Origin: Breviolum minutum Mf 1.05b.01
Lineage: Eukaryota; Sar; Dinophyceae; Suessiales; Symbiodiniaceae
Direction: 5' to 3'
Assembly (NCBI GenBank): GCA_000507305.1
Contig: DF239768.1
Coordinates: 111,484 to 175,483 of the forward strand
DNA length: 64,000 bases
Below, piece by piece: positions 33,309 to 45,700 of the stretch. The notes under the pieces are model-generated. The model saw only the letters and a list, made by a program, of their open reading frames with translations, was not told where the DNA came from and searched no databases. The translations under genes were made by a program, and so were the position numbers. How positions within the stretch are numbered: position 1 is the stretch's first letter; each line of letters starts with the position of its first letter.

Positions 33309-34297
33309 TTAGTCAGTTAGCAAGTTCGTCAGTGAATCAAGCAGTCAGGTAGTCAATTAGTCAGTCAGTCAATTATATAGTCAGGTAGTCAGTTAAGCAA
33401 TCAATAAATAAGCTAGTCAGTTAAGCAATCAATGAATTAGTCAATTAGCCAATTGGTCAGTAAGACAGTTAGCTAGTTAGTCAAGTTAGTCAGTTAATCA
33501 CTTAGTCAATTAGCTAGTTAGTCAGTCAAGAAGTCAATTAGTCAGTTACTTCATCAGTCAGTTAGTCAGCTAGCTAGTTGGTCAGTTAGTCAGTTAGTCA
33601 ATCAGTTAGTGAGGCAAATTGTCAGTTCGTCATCAGTCAGTTAGTCAGTTCCTCAGGTAGCTAGTTGGTTAGTTAGTGCGGTCGGTAGTAAGGTAGTTAG
33701 TTAGTTCGTTGGTTGGTTAGTTGGTTAGTTAGTTAGTTAATTAGTTAGTTAGTTAGTTAGTTAGTTCGTTAGTTAGTTAGTTAGTTCGTTAGTTAGTTAG
33801 TAAATCAATCAGTCAGATAGTCAATTAGTCAGTTAGTCAGTCAGTCAATAAGTCAATTAGTCTGTTCGTCAGTTAAGCAATCAAAAAATCAATTAGTCAG
33901 TTAGCTAGTCAGTCAGTCAGTCAGTCAGGCAGGAAGGCAGGCAGTCAGTCAGTCTGGTCAGTCAGTCAGTCTGGTCAGTCAGTTAATCAGTTAGTCAAGT
34001 AGCTACTTAGTCAGTCAGGAAGTCAATCAGTCAGTTACTTAATCAGTCAGTTAGCTAGTTAGTCAATGAGTGAAGTAGTCAGTGGGTCCATTAGTCAGTC
34101 AGCTAGTTAGTTAGTTAGTTCGTTCGTTCGTTCGTTCGTTAGTTAGTTAGTTAGTTTAGTAAGTCAATTAATCTGTCCGTCAGTTCATCAATCAGTTAAT
34201 CAATTAGTCAGTTAGCTAGTTAGTCAGTAAGTCTGTTCGCCACTTAGGCAATTACTCAGTCAATCATTTAGTCAACAGTTAGCTAGTTAGTCAGTTG
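33309..34297. repeat. About 1 kb of degenerate TTAG/TCAG tetranucleotide repeat
   Basis: Nearly every fourth base starts AGTT, AGTC or AGCT over 990 bp, with purer runs (TTAG near 33700-33800, GTTC near 34120-34140). Stops occur in every frame. No gene; lies just downstream (minus sense) of the second ankyrin gene. Confidence 0.9.
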
Positions 34298-34693
34298 GCC
34301 CGCGTTTTTGCTCTGACGTCTGTGACTCACAACAACCAATCTCTCCTATACTATAGGTTTCCTATTTTGAAACTTCCGCCACCGCCTTGTGCGGTACTAC
34401 TGGTAATGGGAGTTAGTTAGACCCTGGCAAACGTAGAATTCACAGCTTCCTTGAAGCAAACTAGAGCAATCACCCCAGTGATCTAGGTTGTTCTCTAGCC
34501 TAGCTTTGAGAATTAGAATGCAGTAAAGAAATGTAAGTAAGACATACTATTAAGCCATTTTTCTTTTTTCATGTCATTTCAATTCAGTTCAGTTCATTTC
34601 AGTCCAGTTCTGTTCATTCATTTCCTTCATTTCATTTGTTCGCCCGTTTAACTTCATCCACTCCATTCCATTTCATTCATGTCAGGCCGAAAA

Positions 34694-34941
34694 CTACGAC
34701 AATGCCCAAGATACTGCAAAATTCGAGCATGGAAAATGAACGTCATTTTCTGCAGGAGTTCTCCGCCACTTTTTTCTGCCTAGAAATCGGACAACTTCAC
34801 GGTGCCCTTTCTCAGCAGCAACTATTCGGGGCGTTGCTCCATATGTCGTGCCTTGGTCTTTTATTGACACCGGACTCAACCAGAAATCGGACGACTTCAA
34901 GGTGCCCCTTTTGAGCTGCTATGAAAAGAGGCGTTGCTCCA
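34694..34941 (-). pseudogene. Frame-broken ankyrin units of the second UBL-ankyrin gene
   Basis: Two more ankyrin units continue in successive frames (GTTNDGATPLFIAAQKGHLE; then GTTYGATPRIVAAEKGHREV). Each break falls at the same N-K codon, where one extra A converts AACAAAGACC-type sequence to AATAAAAGACC. The second unit is already degenerate. Confidence 0.65.
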
Positions 34942-36095
34942 TCATTTGTCGTGCCTTGGTCTTTTATTGGCACCGGACTCAACGAGAAATCGGACGACTT
35001 CAAGGTGCCCCTTTTGAGCTGCTACGAAAAGAGGCGTTGCTCCATCATTTGTCGTGCTTTTTTCTTTGTTGGCACCAGACTCTACCAGTAATCGGACAAC
35101 CTCAAGGTGCCCCTGATGAGCAGCAATGAAAAGAGGCGTTACGCCATTGTCTGTCCGGCTTTGGTCTTTGTTGGCACCGGACGCAACCAGAAATCGGACA
35201 ACTTCAAGGTGCCCGTTCTCAGCAGCTATGAAAAGAGGCGTTGCTCCATCATCTGTCGTGCATTGGTCGTGGTTGGCACCCGACTCAACCAGAAATTGGA
35301 CAACTGCAAGGTGGCCAAATGCAGCAGCAATGAAAAGAGGCTTTGCTCCATTGTCTGTCATGCCTTGGTCTTTGTTGGCACCCGACTCCACCAGAAATCG
35401 GACAACTTCAAGCTGCCCCTNNNNNNNNNNNNNNNNNNNNNNNNNNNNNNNNNNNNNNNNNNNNNNNNNNNNNNNNNNNNNNNNNNNNNNNNNNNNNNNN
35501 NNNNNNNNNNNNNNNNNNNNNNNNNNNNNNNNNNNNCAGCAATGTGCAGCGGCGTTGCTCCATCGTCTGTTGTGCCTTGGTCTTTGTTGGCACCGGACTC
35601 AACCAGCAATCGGACAACTTCAAGGTGCCCATTCGCAGCTGCGACGTAGAGAGCTGTCGCTCCAGTACCACCGTTGCTTTTTTCTTTGTCGGCACCAGCT
35701 TCAAGCAGTAAAAGTATACATTTGAGACTTCCATTGCGGGCTGCCGCATACAGGGGCGCGATTTGATTTGCATCGTGAAAATTCGGGCTGCGTGGCTTGT
35801 TCAACTGCTGCTCAAGCAGCGTGTCATCATTTTCCTCGCATGCCACCATGATGGTCCGATCCTGCTCCGTGTCAGGAGGCAGAAACTCCAGCTTCACAAG
35901 ATATACAACTTGCATTGCAAAGTTTTGATCGTCATCCAGTGGGCAACTGTCTTGGAGGAGCCGTAGTCGGTACCGTGGGAGGCCAATCTTCCGCGCCAAG
36001 CGCTTTCTTAATGCCTTTACAGAGGCATCTGCAATTTCCTCATCTTCAAAGACAGCAATTGATTCACCAGTAACTGCAGAAAGCACTTCTAGCAT
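34942..36095 (-). CDS. Ubiquitin-like + ankyrin-repeat protein, paralogue 2 (with assembly gap)
   Basis: Starts MLEVLSAVTGESIAVFEDEE, the same 14-residue opening as paralogue 1, then a ubiquitin-like domain (RLRLLQDSCPLDDDQNFAMQ), an acidic linker (MVACEENDDTLLEQQLN) and ankyrin units (NGHLEVVRLLVESGANKDQG). It is interrupted at 35421-35536 by N. After the gap five units continue and the frame ends NKRPRHDK at an extra A. The 116-N gap is not a multiple of three, so a literal translation goes out of frame there although both sides fit the same repeat register. Same strand as paralogue 1, about 12 kb away: a tandem duplication. Confidence 0.8.
35421..35536. other. Assembly gap (116 N)
   Basis: A run of N inside the ankyrin repeat array, as expected where near-identical 99-bp units collapse in assembly. 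Confidence 0.99.
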
Positions 36096-36322
36096 GGGAC
36101 TGAGGGAATGCGCTCAAATCAAAAAGCCTGAATATCACATGTAGCTTTTTGAAATCTCTTGAACCAAAAATTGCTGATAATTCGGTATCTTTAGACTTTT
36201 TTTGAATTTGAATACTGATGATGACAAACATCCTCTGAACCACCTGGAATGTATTTATAAAACATCTGTATGCTTAACTGTAAATAATGATATAAATGAT
36301 ATATGATTATATAGGACTTATA

Positions 36323-36347
36323 CTCCCGCTTAAACGCCAAGCGGGAG
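36323..36347. repeat. Small perfect hairpin
   Basis: CTCCCGCTT and AAGCGGGAG (9 bp) around a 7-nt loop. No T-run follows; function unknown. Confidence 0.6.
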
Positions 36348-36999
36348 ATAAATCTCAATCATCAACAGTCAATCACCATTTCCGCCTCCCGCAGCTTGTA
36401 CTGCTGATTCATGTTGCGACCCATCCTGAGTTTTTTCAGTGGCTGAATCCTTGATCGGTACGACCCACCATAGCAAGCTAACCCCCAAAGTAAGTAACCC
36501 TGCTGGATATGAAAAGTCCATATATTTCTATCTGGGAGAGTGGGGTGAAACCTTTCTTTTCACGCGGGCAGCAGATATTTAATAAAACAACTCTCAATCC
36601 AATAAGTTGCTTATGCATGAAGCTGTCGGCTGATTTTTGATATGTGTTTTATAATATTTAGATCTGTGTGCAAACATGCACAAAGATCTGTGTGCACTCA
36701 AAATTCATTATCCGGTTTCATTCCACTGTCGACATTTTTCAATCTGAGATGCGTTGTAAACCATTCAACCAAGATGGATTCACAGTCCAGTGGAAGCAAC
36801 ATATCCATATACATATTATATCCCATATAATATGGAACTTTGCAGTTCCTTTACGCAACTTTTGAGGGGACAGTTGACCATCAAAATGGAAAACACCCCT
36901 TGAGGCTGCAACACATCACATGAGTATTGGTGGATACCAGCCTGAACAGGAGTGACAAAACAGGATTGGTGGGCATTGACCAAAGAGATGACTACCCAC

Positions 37000-37175
37000 C
37001 AACAAACAGCTACAGTAATAGAGTTGTGACAATTCGGCCTCTTCAATTCTGAAAATTACTGCAGTTCTCATGATCAAATGTGCATGATACTCGAGGAATC
37101 TTCTTGCTCTGGCATCACAGTCCAACCATGTCCAACCAGTAAACAAGTCTCCAAGTGCGAACAACGAGGAACTTC
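37000..37175 (-). CDS. Exon, unrecognised protein
   Basis: Acceptor CATAAAG/GAAGTT. Reads SSSLFALGDLFTGWTWLDCD, then ARARRFLEYHAHLIMRTAVI and FRIEEAELS. Lower boundary not fixed. Composition is good and only this frame is open. Confidence 0.45.
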
Positions 37176-37592
37176 CTTTATGGTCAACCTTCCAGATCTG
37201 TACATCATTTCTTAGGTTCAGGCTAGATGTTTTTTTTTTTTTTTCGCAGTATTTCCCTAGAATTTCTCTATGTCTTCTATCAAAACTGCCTAAATGCGAA
37301 GTTGTTTTCTAATGCAACAAGCTGGAATGGTTCTGGTCCCACGGCTTTCCCTTGACTCACGCTCCAGGAAAAAGGGACTAACAGTAACAGCTCGCACAAC
37401 TACCAACAGCTAATGGTACATATCAACTACATCCCCGAAAACTAACATGGTTCACCTGAAAACACCCCCTTCAAAAAGGGTAAACATTTACAAGCCACCA
37501 ACTTTGGGGTTCCATGATAATTTTCGGGGGTGTAGTTTACAAAAGAACAAGTATAGAGTAAATTCATTCGAGTAAATGATGATCACCAGATT

Positions 37593-37615
37593 TTTCACCA
37601 GATATTTCTGGTGAA
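37593..37615. repeat. Near-perfect palindrome
   Basis: TTTCACCAGATATTTCTGGT followed by GAAA, a 23-bp self-complementary sequence in non-coding DNA. Confidence 0.6.
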
Positions 37616-38158
37616 ATAAAAAGGAGAGACTTCCCGTAAAGAATACAACGAAGTTATAAGTTATAAGTTTACCGACATGGAGTGAGGCTTCCCGCCTGGT
37701 CATGATAATCGAAGCAGCTGTTTGTACCTTGGGTGAATCGGCGAATTTCCCCGGTGAATTGCCGACCGTTGCGGTTGTGAAAATGTTGGCCATATCGTGC
37801 CATATCCAATTTGGAAAGAAACACGAGCAAACTGACTCTATACGTCATTTTATATGTAATATGTTTCATATTTTGAGAAAAATAACAGCTTAGAGATTAG
37901 ATCACATCAAATCAGGGTAACATGATGATTTATAGCACTACATCCGTTTTAACTTTCTTCCGAGCTACAACCTCCATCGCCCTTTGGTTGCATTCACATT
38001 AGAAATTTCAACCCCGAAGAAAATCCATAAAATGCATCTTACAGCTTCCTTTTTTGGCTCGCAACTCATTTCACATCTCATCCAACAAAGCTTCATATCT
38101 TCATAATTCATTTGCGGTGCAAAAGCTTTCATGATACTTCCCCCACGAGCATCTTCAC

Positions 38159-38250
38159 CAAGAATTCAACCGTTTGTTGAGTTGGTCAAGTGACCAGAAA
38201 GTCGTAGACCCGAGCAACACTTGCCTGTTTCCCTGGGCGCCGCTAGTAAT
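38159..38250 (-). CDS. Exon, unrecognised protein
   Basis: 92 nt between ACCCTTCAG/ATTACT and TTCTTG/GTGAAG. Reads ITSGAQGNRQVLLGSTTFWS, then LDQLNKRLNS; the frame is open upstream too (LGYGFVERSSLELPSF), so the exon may start earlier. Confidence 0.5.
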
Positions 38251-38515
38251 CTGAAGGGTACAAAAGGATGGAAGTTCCAGACTTGAACGTTCAACAAAAC
38301 CATAGCCAAGCCCATCCGCCATTAAAAAAAAGCTTGGTTCATACATATTCCCATCATATTGGCATTTGGATTAGAAACATCCCTACTCAACAGGGTAAAG
38401 ATAATCATTTGCAAACCAAACAAACAGAGGGGATTTTCATTTCAATTGAGTGACTCCTCAAATAGCCCCACCAAAAACAAAGCAACCAACGATCTTTTTT
38501 CGTCCATCTAGCTAG

Positions 38516-38530
38516 CAACAACAACACGGC

Positions 38531-38565
<35 letters not shown>

Positions 38566-38566
38566 C
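38516..38566. repeat. (CAA)n microsatellite
   Basis: About 50 bp of CAA triplets with one CGG interruption. Confidence 0.9.
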
Positions 38567-38584
38567 CAAACCTTTTCATTGCCG

Positions 38585-38690
38585 GTGCCGAGAATATCTG
38601 CGGCACTGGCACCATGGTCTCCCACGTGTGAGCTTGGAAGCATCAAAACGTTCCCCATGGGATCACAAGCAACAGGACCCGGTAACCAAA
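38585..38690 (-). CDS. Possible NHL-like exon
   Basis: A minus frame reads PGPVACDPMGNVLMLPSSHV, then GDHGASAADILGTG. The P-G-P-V-A-x-D-P-x-G-N-V-L opening fits an NHL or SMP-30 blade. A GC donor (CACCG/GCAATG) is present, but I find no convincing acceptor. Confidence 0.35.
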
Positions 38691-39784
38691 TGTGAGAAAA
38701 TCACACTCAAATATCCCAAAACTATCCCTACTGATTGACATATACGGATACGGATAGTTTTGTATTTGATTAAATGATCTTTGCAAGCTGCTTTTTTGCT
38801 TCCTTGACGCAAAAACACAAACAGCGCCAGCCTGTCCACGTTTCCCAACTGCAGGCGACGCGAGATAACACACTCACCTAGGGGATTCATTGAGTCCGAA
38901 AACAAGGCTTGCAAGGGTTTTCACCAATAAACAAAACAAATCGTAGAGGGGCCAGGGTTTATGGGCTTCTTGTTTTTTCTGGCAACAAATGCTCTTACAG
39001 CCTGCAAGTTTCGGCTTATTGCTTGTAGAAGAAAACGGAAGAAGTGCTGAACGCAGTGCTTTGAATTTGGTAAGCTAGCACTTGTGAATGGGTATGTTGA
39101 TCTTTCCTACCCTGAAAACAAACCTTGCATTGGTACGAGACAGGTTGACAGTTGTGTATCCCGTCAAGAGAAGATATCCATTGCACACCACATGTGTCAA
39201 TGTGTTCTCTGTTTTGCACTTTGAACCTGCACTCACTATGTATATTAATATCAACACGTGACTCACAAATCATATGTATCATTTCAAAGAAACGGCACAA
39301 ACACTCACACACACACACACATCCATCCATCTCCTCGATATACCTCTGTGGCTTCCATCATCTAAAAAACCCACTTCCCTTAACGGCTTCACGGCTCTGC
39401 GTCTTTTTCAACAGGTCGGCAGTACTCAACATCGGCGAGGTATAGAGGCATTTTCCACTGGATGCCTTGAAGGGCTGCTCCAGTATGATGAAGGGCTGAA
39501 GGTGAAGGTTTGGGCAGCCATGTTGATGGTTGTTCCCCTTCGTGCTGCATATACAATAGTCATGACCAATCAACCAACCCGACTCAACGTTTTTGCCAAC
39601 AGAAAATGCTTTTTGATCTTGTGACATGTTTTGAAGACGTCTAAGGGAACGAACTGCCCCAGCAAAAAAGACACTGGAGGTATTCTTGAGATCTTAGAGA
39701 CCTTGCAAACTAGCGTGGTTCTAGAGTCTATGACTAACATTATCATGTCACCAACTTCACATCAAGTTGAAATCTAAATCTATC

Positions 39785-39882
39785 CAAGTTGTTTGTTTCA
39801 ACCTGAAACAATATGAGTCAAACTGGCTTCATCCTCACTTTTTTTGGTGAAAATACAACCTTAATTTGAAACCACCACCTAG
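39785..39882 (-). mobile_element. Introner-like element, copy f
   Basis: Ends GTTTGTTTCAACC and TTTGAAACCACCACCTAG; core ACAATATGAGTCAAACTGG. Upstream a short frame (KCEYEYIIKSRS) runs to the boundary in phase 2. Downstream, using the AG eight bases past the element, it continues RFRFQLDVKL in phase. Confidence 0.6.
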
Positions 39883-40489
39883 ACCGAGACTTAATTATAT
39901 ACTCATACTCACACTTCTATGGTAGCTTTGTTCCTTTTTTGTTCTGCAAGATTTCCACACAACACTTTTCAATGTCCACGCTAACTGAATTTGTTTGCGC
40001 CTCCTGAAGAAGGAAAGATTCTCTGGCAACCACGCCACCTGTGAAAACAACCAAGAGCTAATGACAAATGATTTTTTTTGGAAAGCCATGCAAACATCTT
40101 TCCAAACAATTTTTTTCTAAATGGTAAATTCAATTGCCTTTTCCCATCTTTTTTTCCAATATTCTTAAAACAGATCCAAACAGTTCTACCAAAATCGCTG
40201 CTTTGTTTTGACCAATCACAAATTCACAAACCCCTTAAGGATACCCAGAAATCACCACAGGAACATCCAAGAGAATTCAGAAACACAAACTAACACTATT
40301 CTTGTTTGATTAAGACAACCGTTGATTTGCAAAAACATATACAAGATGTTTATATTCATTTTGAAGTAACTCATGGTAGCTCTGTTCCCTCTAGACCTCA
40401 CTACGGCGTTGCCAAAAAATCATGGCAACAACTGTGAATTCAATGGCTACCAAAACAAAGACATTTGCTTTACCAAGGTATCTTAGAAA

Positions 40490-41002
40490 TCATGTACTCC
40501 ACTGAAGCGGCTGAAGGAAAATACAAAAGATGAGTGGAAGCAAATATTGGCACCAAACATGAAAACGAGATCTCGGCAAAGTGGTCCGGATGTGTTCATA
40601 AATAGTCACGGTTGTTTGTAGAGTTCTGATAACATCAATTTGTAGAAGGTTGAAGCGAAACCAGGAATGGAGGTCACGCCCAAGAGCCTTCACAAAAATT
40701 GGCAAAGTTCCATCTTTGGGACCATTTTCGTGTATGCAATGACCACCATCATTTTTGGATCTCACAAGATTTCTGTACATATACCCACACTCTCCCTTGA
40801 AACGACTCAAACGATGTTTCTCTAAATGCCGGGCCTTCCAAATAAAGCTTGCGAAAGCGGTAGATGAAGTAGCTGAAAGGCCTAAGTTTGATTTACATGG
40901 ATTGACAACCACTCCGTCTCGCCACCATTGCATCTGCTTCATGTTTGATATCTCACTCACAGGTTGTACTTGATCTAAAGGTCTATAATAAAATGCATCC
41001 AT
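40490..41002 (-). CDS. Long open minus frame, function unknown
   Basis: 170 codons without a stop, including NDGGHCIHENGPKDGTLPIF and VKALGRDLHSWFRFNLLQID. It lies downstream of the GalNAc-transferase-like gene on the same strand and could be one or two of its 3' exons or a separate gene. Splice sites not resolved. Confidence 0.3.
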   Translation of the reverse strand: MDAFYYRPLDQVQPVSEISNMKQMQWWRDGVVVNPCKSNLGLSATSSTAFASFIWKARHLEKHRLSRFKGECGYMYRNLVRSKNDGGHCIHENGPKDGTLPIFVKALGRDLHSWFRFNLLQIDVIRTLQTTVTIYEHIRTTLPRSRFHVWCQYLLPLIFCIFLQPLQWST

Positions 41003-42687
41003 GATCGGAGCTACAACACAACTACGAGATGTTGAATGTTATGATACACCAACATGTTCCTGCCAAGAGCATAACATGCCTCGAAATTTCGAAACTGGGA
41101 CCTGTTGTCGTTTGCACAAAAACACAAGTAGGCTACCTAAAAAAAAACATGCAGGTTCTATTGGAACTATTCAATTGCATCTTGGTTACTGTAGATCGTA
41201 TTTTCTCCACAGTGCCGGCACTGGCTTTAATGACATCAATCTACACCTGAGCCGATGTCACTGAGCCGCCCACCTGCAACTCAACCTCGGAAATGGGTCA
41301 TGAGGGTCATGATAGGTGAAACACAAACAGTGAATTAATTTCATCAGGTTGACACACACACTTGAAACAAGGAACCGAACCATGAAATCCAGAAACGCAA
41401 GGGAAACGCTGAAAATTATGCATTTTTTTTGGTAGATGTTTTTCCCTATTGAAGAGGTGAATTTTTCATGGCTATGTTAGTTTGATACTGATCATAGAAG
41501 CTTCATTACAATGTGTTAGTTGAGAATATTCTCTCATCACCCAACAGGGCTGTTGGTTTTCTCGTTGTCAACAGAGTTATATAATCGCCAGTCCAGTTTC
41601 AGGTCCTGTGGACTTGCTATCGGGACACTACGACATCAATGCAACCAGTTGGAAGATATTTCAGTACACCCCTGAAATCCTGAAGTTAAACATGGATACA
41701 TACATATGATGCATGCTTGCATGTATATATATATATACATAGAAATTGTATATGCAAACATAAATCAAATTCAATCATTGTCAACCTCTCTAACGACCCA
41801 CCATACATGGCAAGTTCTTCTTAAAAACAAATGGAATTTTTAGGGCCAGCCGTTTCAAGACCCAAGAGGAATCATCACGAAGGCACTATGCCAACCAAGA
41901 TTTGGTGACCTTTCCTGGGGAAACTGATGTACCATGTGCTACAATGAGATCTTCAGAAAGGTAACACCAACTCTATGATTTGATGCCTCTTGAAGTACAA
42001 AGGTGCTGGGCAAAAATCCTTATATATACATCAAAGCTACGATAGAAAAGTCTGTGTTGTACATCTCTACTTGAAGTTGAAGAATGTTAATGGTGCATCT
42101 TTGCATGGCATAGGAGGGTTGTAGATGACTTCCAACTATCTTCATACCTTGAATTGCTGAAAAGCCTCCGTATTTGCCCGTTTTGGTTCCAACATCACTT
42201 TTGGATGTGTGCGCCCCAGTGACTTCTGCTTGAAGGTCGCATAATTCTGCACATCTGCCTGGGCGCCCAGATATCCCAAGCACTTGAGCAGGTGTCCACT
42301 GCGATTACTGCATATTTGAAAAACATCATTCAACTGCTTGCTTCAGAGAGAGATCCTGCACAATGGATAGCTTATGTTATTATTCTTTAGATAACTAGAC
42401 CATTTTGCACCATTTGGTTTCAGCTCCTGCAACCTCATTCCAATTCCCTCCTCCTCTTGCCACCGGCGCCTCCTTCACCGTGCCACCTGATTTGCCAAAG
42501 AATTTCCAATACCGAAGGAAGTCTTGTTACCCTTTCATCAACGGATCATCCCCATCCCTTTGCCACTCCATGTACCATTGAAGATGAATCCCTCCAAATG
42601 TTACATTTCCTCTTTGTCAATGTGTCATAATATGAACTCGAAGACCAACAGTATCTGAAAATTGTGATGTGTTGACTTCCCAAGCAG

Positions 42688-42786
42688 CTATTTCCAATTA
42701 GGTTCTGGTCTCTCAAATGAACATTGCCATTTTTTAAAACAATTTTCACATTGAACATGGGCAAATTTCCTTTGCAGCGTCTCATC
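42688..42786 (-). CDS. GalNAc-T-like gene, C-terminal exon
   Basis: Acceptor AGATGCAG/GATGAG. Reads DETLQRKFAHVQCENCFKKW, then QCSFERPEP to a TAG at 42688. In the family this place holds R-x-x-L-x-C-x-x-F-x-W-Y. A further splice before the TAG is possible. Confidence 0.5.
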   Translation of the reverse strand, partial: DETLQRKFAHVQCENCFKKWQCSFERPEPNWK

Positions 42787-45700
42787 CTGCATCTGGCGTA
42801 TCTTTGATGATGAGAATGATGGATATCCTCTTCATCGGTTGATCATGAACATGATAGGATCTCTGATCGTAAGCCCCCCCTGCATCTTGTGATGTCACCT
42901 TTGAATGGATTTCCATGAAATATGAACCTGGCTGGATACGATAGGGTCTGTACAATGACTGTACTGATAATCAGCTGTACAAGCAAATGCAACAACTTAT
43001 TGTGATCGTTTCAAGAACACTCATTGTGTTGATATGACAGAACAATCAGAATTAACTAATTTGCTGTGGATTCTCACAACGAATCCCATGTTCCCCATAT
43101 TCGTTTCAACCTTCAATACAGTTGTCATTTAGCTGCTGTCATGTGACTCCGTGCCACTTCTTTGAATGCCCCAAACCAGGCAGCCACCACACGGCCACGA
43201 TTATTTGTTGCACGCGCCTGGCAGTTGCGATTGTGTCGGACCCAACTTGGGGACAACAACACGAGGTCAAAAACATCACAAAGAAAAAAAACATGACATT
43301 GCCATCCAAATCTTGGCAAAGTTCACTTTTTTCATTTTCTGATAAAATCTGGCCATTTTGCGGGAGTTTTTTTTTGGAGCTTCATCTCCTGATACACCGT
43401 TGCACCTTAATCCGATAGTGGGTGGCCTCGGCTATTGCACGAGTTTAACAGTTTTTTCACCGTCTTTCACCTATACTTAGCAAACAATAAGGTGTTACAA
43501 ATATACAAATATCAGGAGAGGTAGATTTTTCCGAGCCTGATTTTTGAGATTCCTTTTAGTGACTCATCGAAGACTTTGACAAATTCAAGTGAAATGTTCA
43601 CATTTCCAGGTCACCAAGAAAGCGAACACCCAAAGAAATCGTGACGGAATGCCCTTAAAACACAAGTCAGCATGTTGTGTGTATTTCATCACTTGATGTC
43701 CATGACTTTCGGCAGAAAAACATATTTCTATGAGGGAAGATGAACACACAAATGCATACAAATGCTTTAAACATCTTTCGGTAGATGATTCAGCACGCCC
43801 CCAAAAAGGTTTGGTAGATGATTTTTCTTTTTCAAGAGGAATTTTCAGGTTTCAGCGGTTAGTTTAAGTGGCGTCGATGCTTTGGCTAGCTACTCTTGAT
43901 AATGGACATCTTTTCACAAAGCCAATCTGTTTCCTTTGTCTTGGGTTCTATAGTAAGGTTGATTGCAGAACTCTGACACCCACCAGCACTTTTTTGAGAG
44001 GCGCAACACCGCACCAGCAAAATCTTTCTGCAAAGTCAACAAATTCAAGTGCCATTGCAAACCATCTCACATCTGCCATACAAAAACCCAGCTCTTTTCG
44101 GGATGGCCAGATGGTTTTTCATACATTCATCATTCAATCCATTGTTGCCCAAGAGACCGTTCGCCGGTCTCCAGTGCGCCACATGTGAGCGATGCGACTG
44201 CTCTTGGCGCGTACGATTTCACCACCACAAAGCCATGCACGCAGAGACTGGTCCTGAGATGTAGTATGAAAAAACAAGGAAAAGGTCTAGACTTTTCTAT
44301 CTTCATACTCCATCTCAAGGTTTGGTTGTTTGATATCTTTTGATTGGTTCGATATCCATGTCAAACAACGACAATGGTTGGATTGGTTTGGTTTGGTTGC
44401 AGTCAGCATACTGGTGTCCATCTTCACCATAGTCAAATGTGTTGAAAGCTGGAAAACCATACAAAGTCTAAGTCTAAAGGGATAAACTAATGAACCACTG
44501 AAGACTTTCCGCATCAAATTCTGGACCCAAGGCGCTAAATTTTCACCGCCCCAGCCATGCATGCCCTCATCAAAGCCACCAGTGAGATTGAACCAAGCAC
44601 GACCCATGGCCACTAAACCACCACCTTGAGAGGGGCGGAGGTGAGCTGCTCTGAGATGTTTGTTTTTTTTGGGTGGGGAATTGCAACACAACCACTCTTT
44701 TTGCTGGATTGTGATGTCCCATGACATCAGAGCCTCATTTGAAATTCTTTTATATATAAACAAATTGGTTGCTGTTTCCAGTAGGTTTTGTCACCCTTTC
44801 ATTGCACTTCAAAATTTACTCCTAGAAATCCTCACGTGATGCTTGTCATCTAGCTGGGATAGAAACTCGGGTTATAAGGCTTTCCCATGTGGACAAATCC
44901 AGTTCAAGAGCATTTTTGATGGCCCTTGATTCACGCTCATCGCTGTTGATGGTCCAGAAATCCGGCTAACCAGTTATCTAAGTAGTTTATCCCACCATTT
45001 CCCAAGTTGTATAAACAATGCACGATGCACGAAATTTAGCCGCTTCTTTCTCCATCAACATGAAGATTCATTTCCTACCTCATATCCATCAAACAACGTC
45101 CACATCATCAAACTCACATCAACCAACTCTCAAGGCACTGATGGTAGGGATAAAATCCGACTCATCATCAAACCACTTGAAATCTGCATCCTTGGATCAC
45201 GTCATAAGCTACAGGCATCTGCGGGTGGTGGGACAGCTACTTGGTATCCTTACTCAGTAGCTGAACGTTCCGGAACCAGAGAGAATCGGAAACTTGGGTC
45301 ATTTACACCAACTATGGATACAGCCTATCTTAGAGGGCTTGATGATAAAATCCTCTGTATGTAATGTGAAAAAATATTGTGATCGTTGTGCGCACTCCAA
45401 TGAAGTCATGACAACACAGCTGCTACAGACTCAAAAATGGATGATGTGAAGAAACGAGCTGAGCAATCAAACAAACCATCGATCTTGACATTGATGTTTG
45501 AGGACATCATCCTAGCTTATCAATCAGGAGGCTTCTTGCTCGCAAGCAACGCCTCTCACATCACCATGTTCTGATTGGACATTTGGATACAATTGAAGTT
45601 TTAAACAGTACGACCTAGTTCGAAGCTTCATTGCCGCATGGTCCCAAATGATCTTGGAGCAAAGACTTGCATGGCAAGTAGCGAAGGTCAAATAACATTT

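Noticed and set aside
33011-33352. Plus-strand frame with a leucine-rich-repeat look (DLQNNNLVGDLPSF)
   Set aside because: A single unit, no acceptor or donor on plus, and a well-spliced minus exon covers it.
36323-36347. Hairpin as a possible transcription terminator
   Set aside because: No T-run follows and this is eukaryotic nuclear DNA, where such terminators are not expected.
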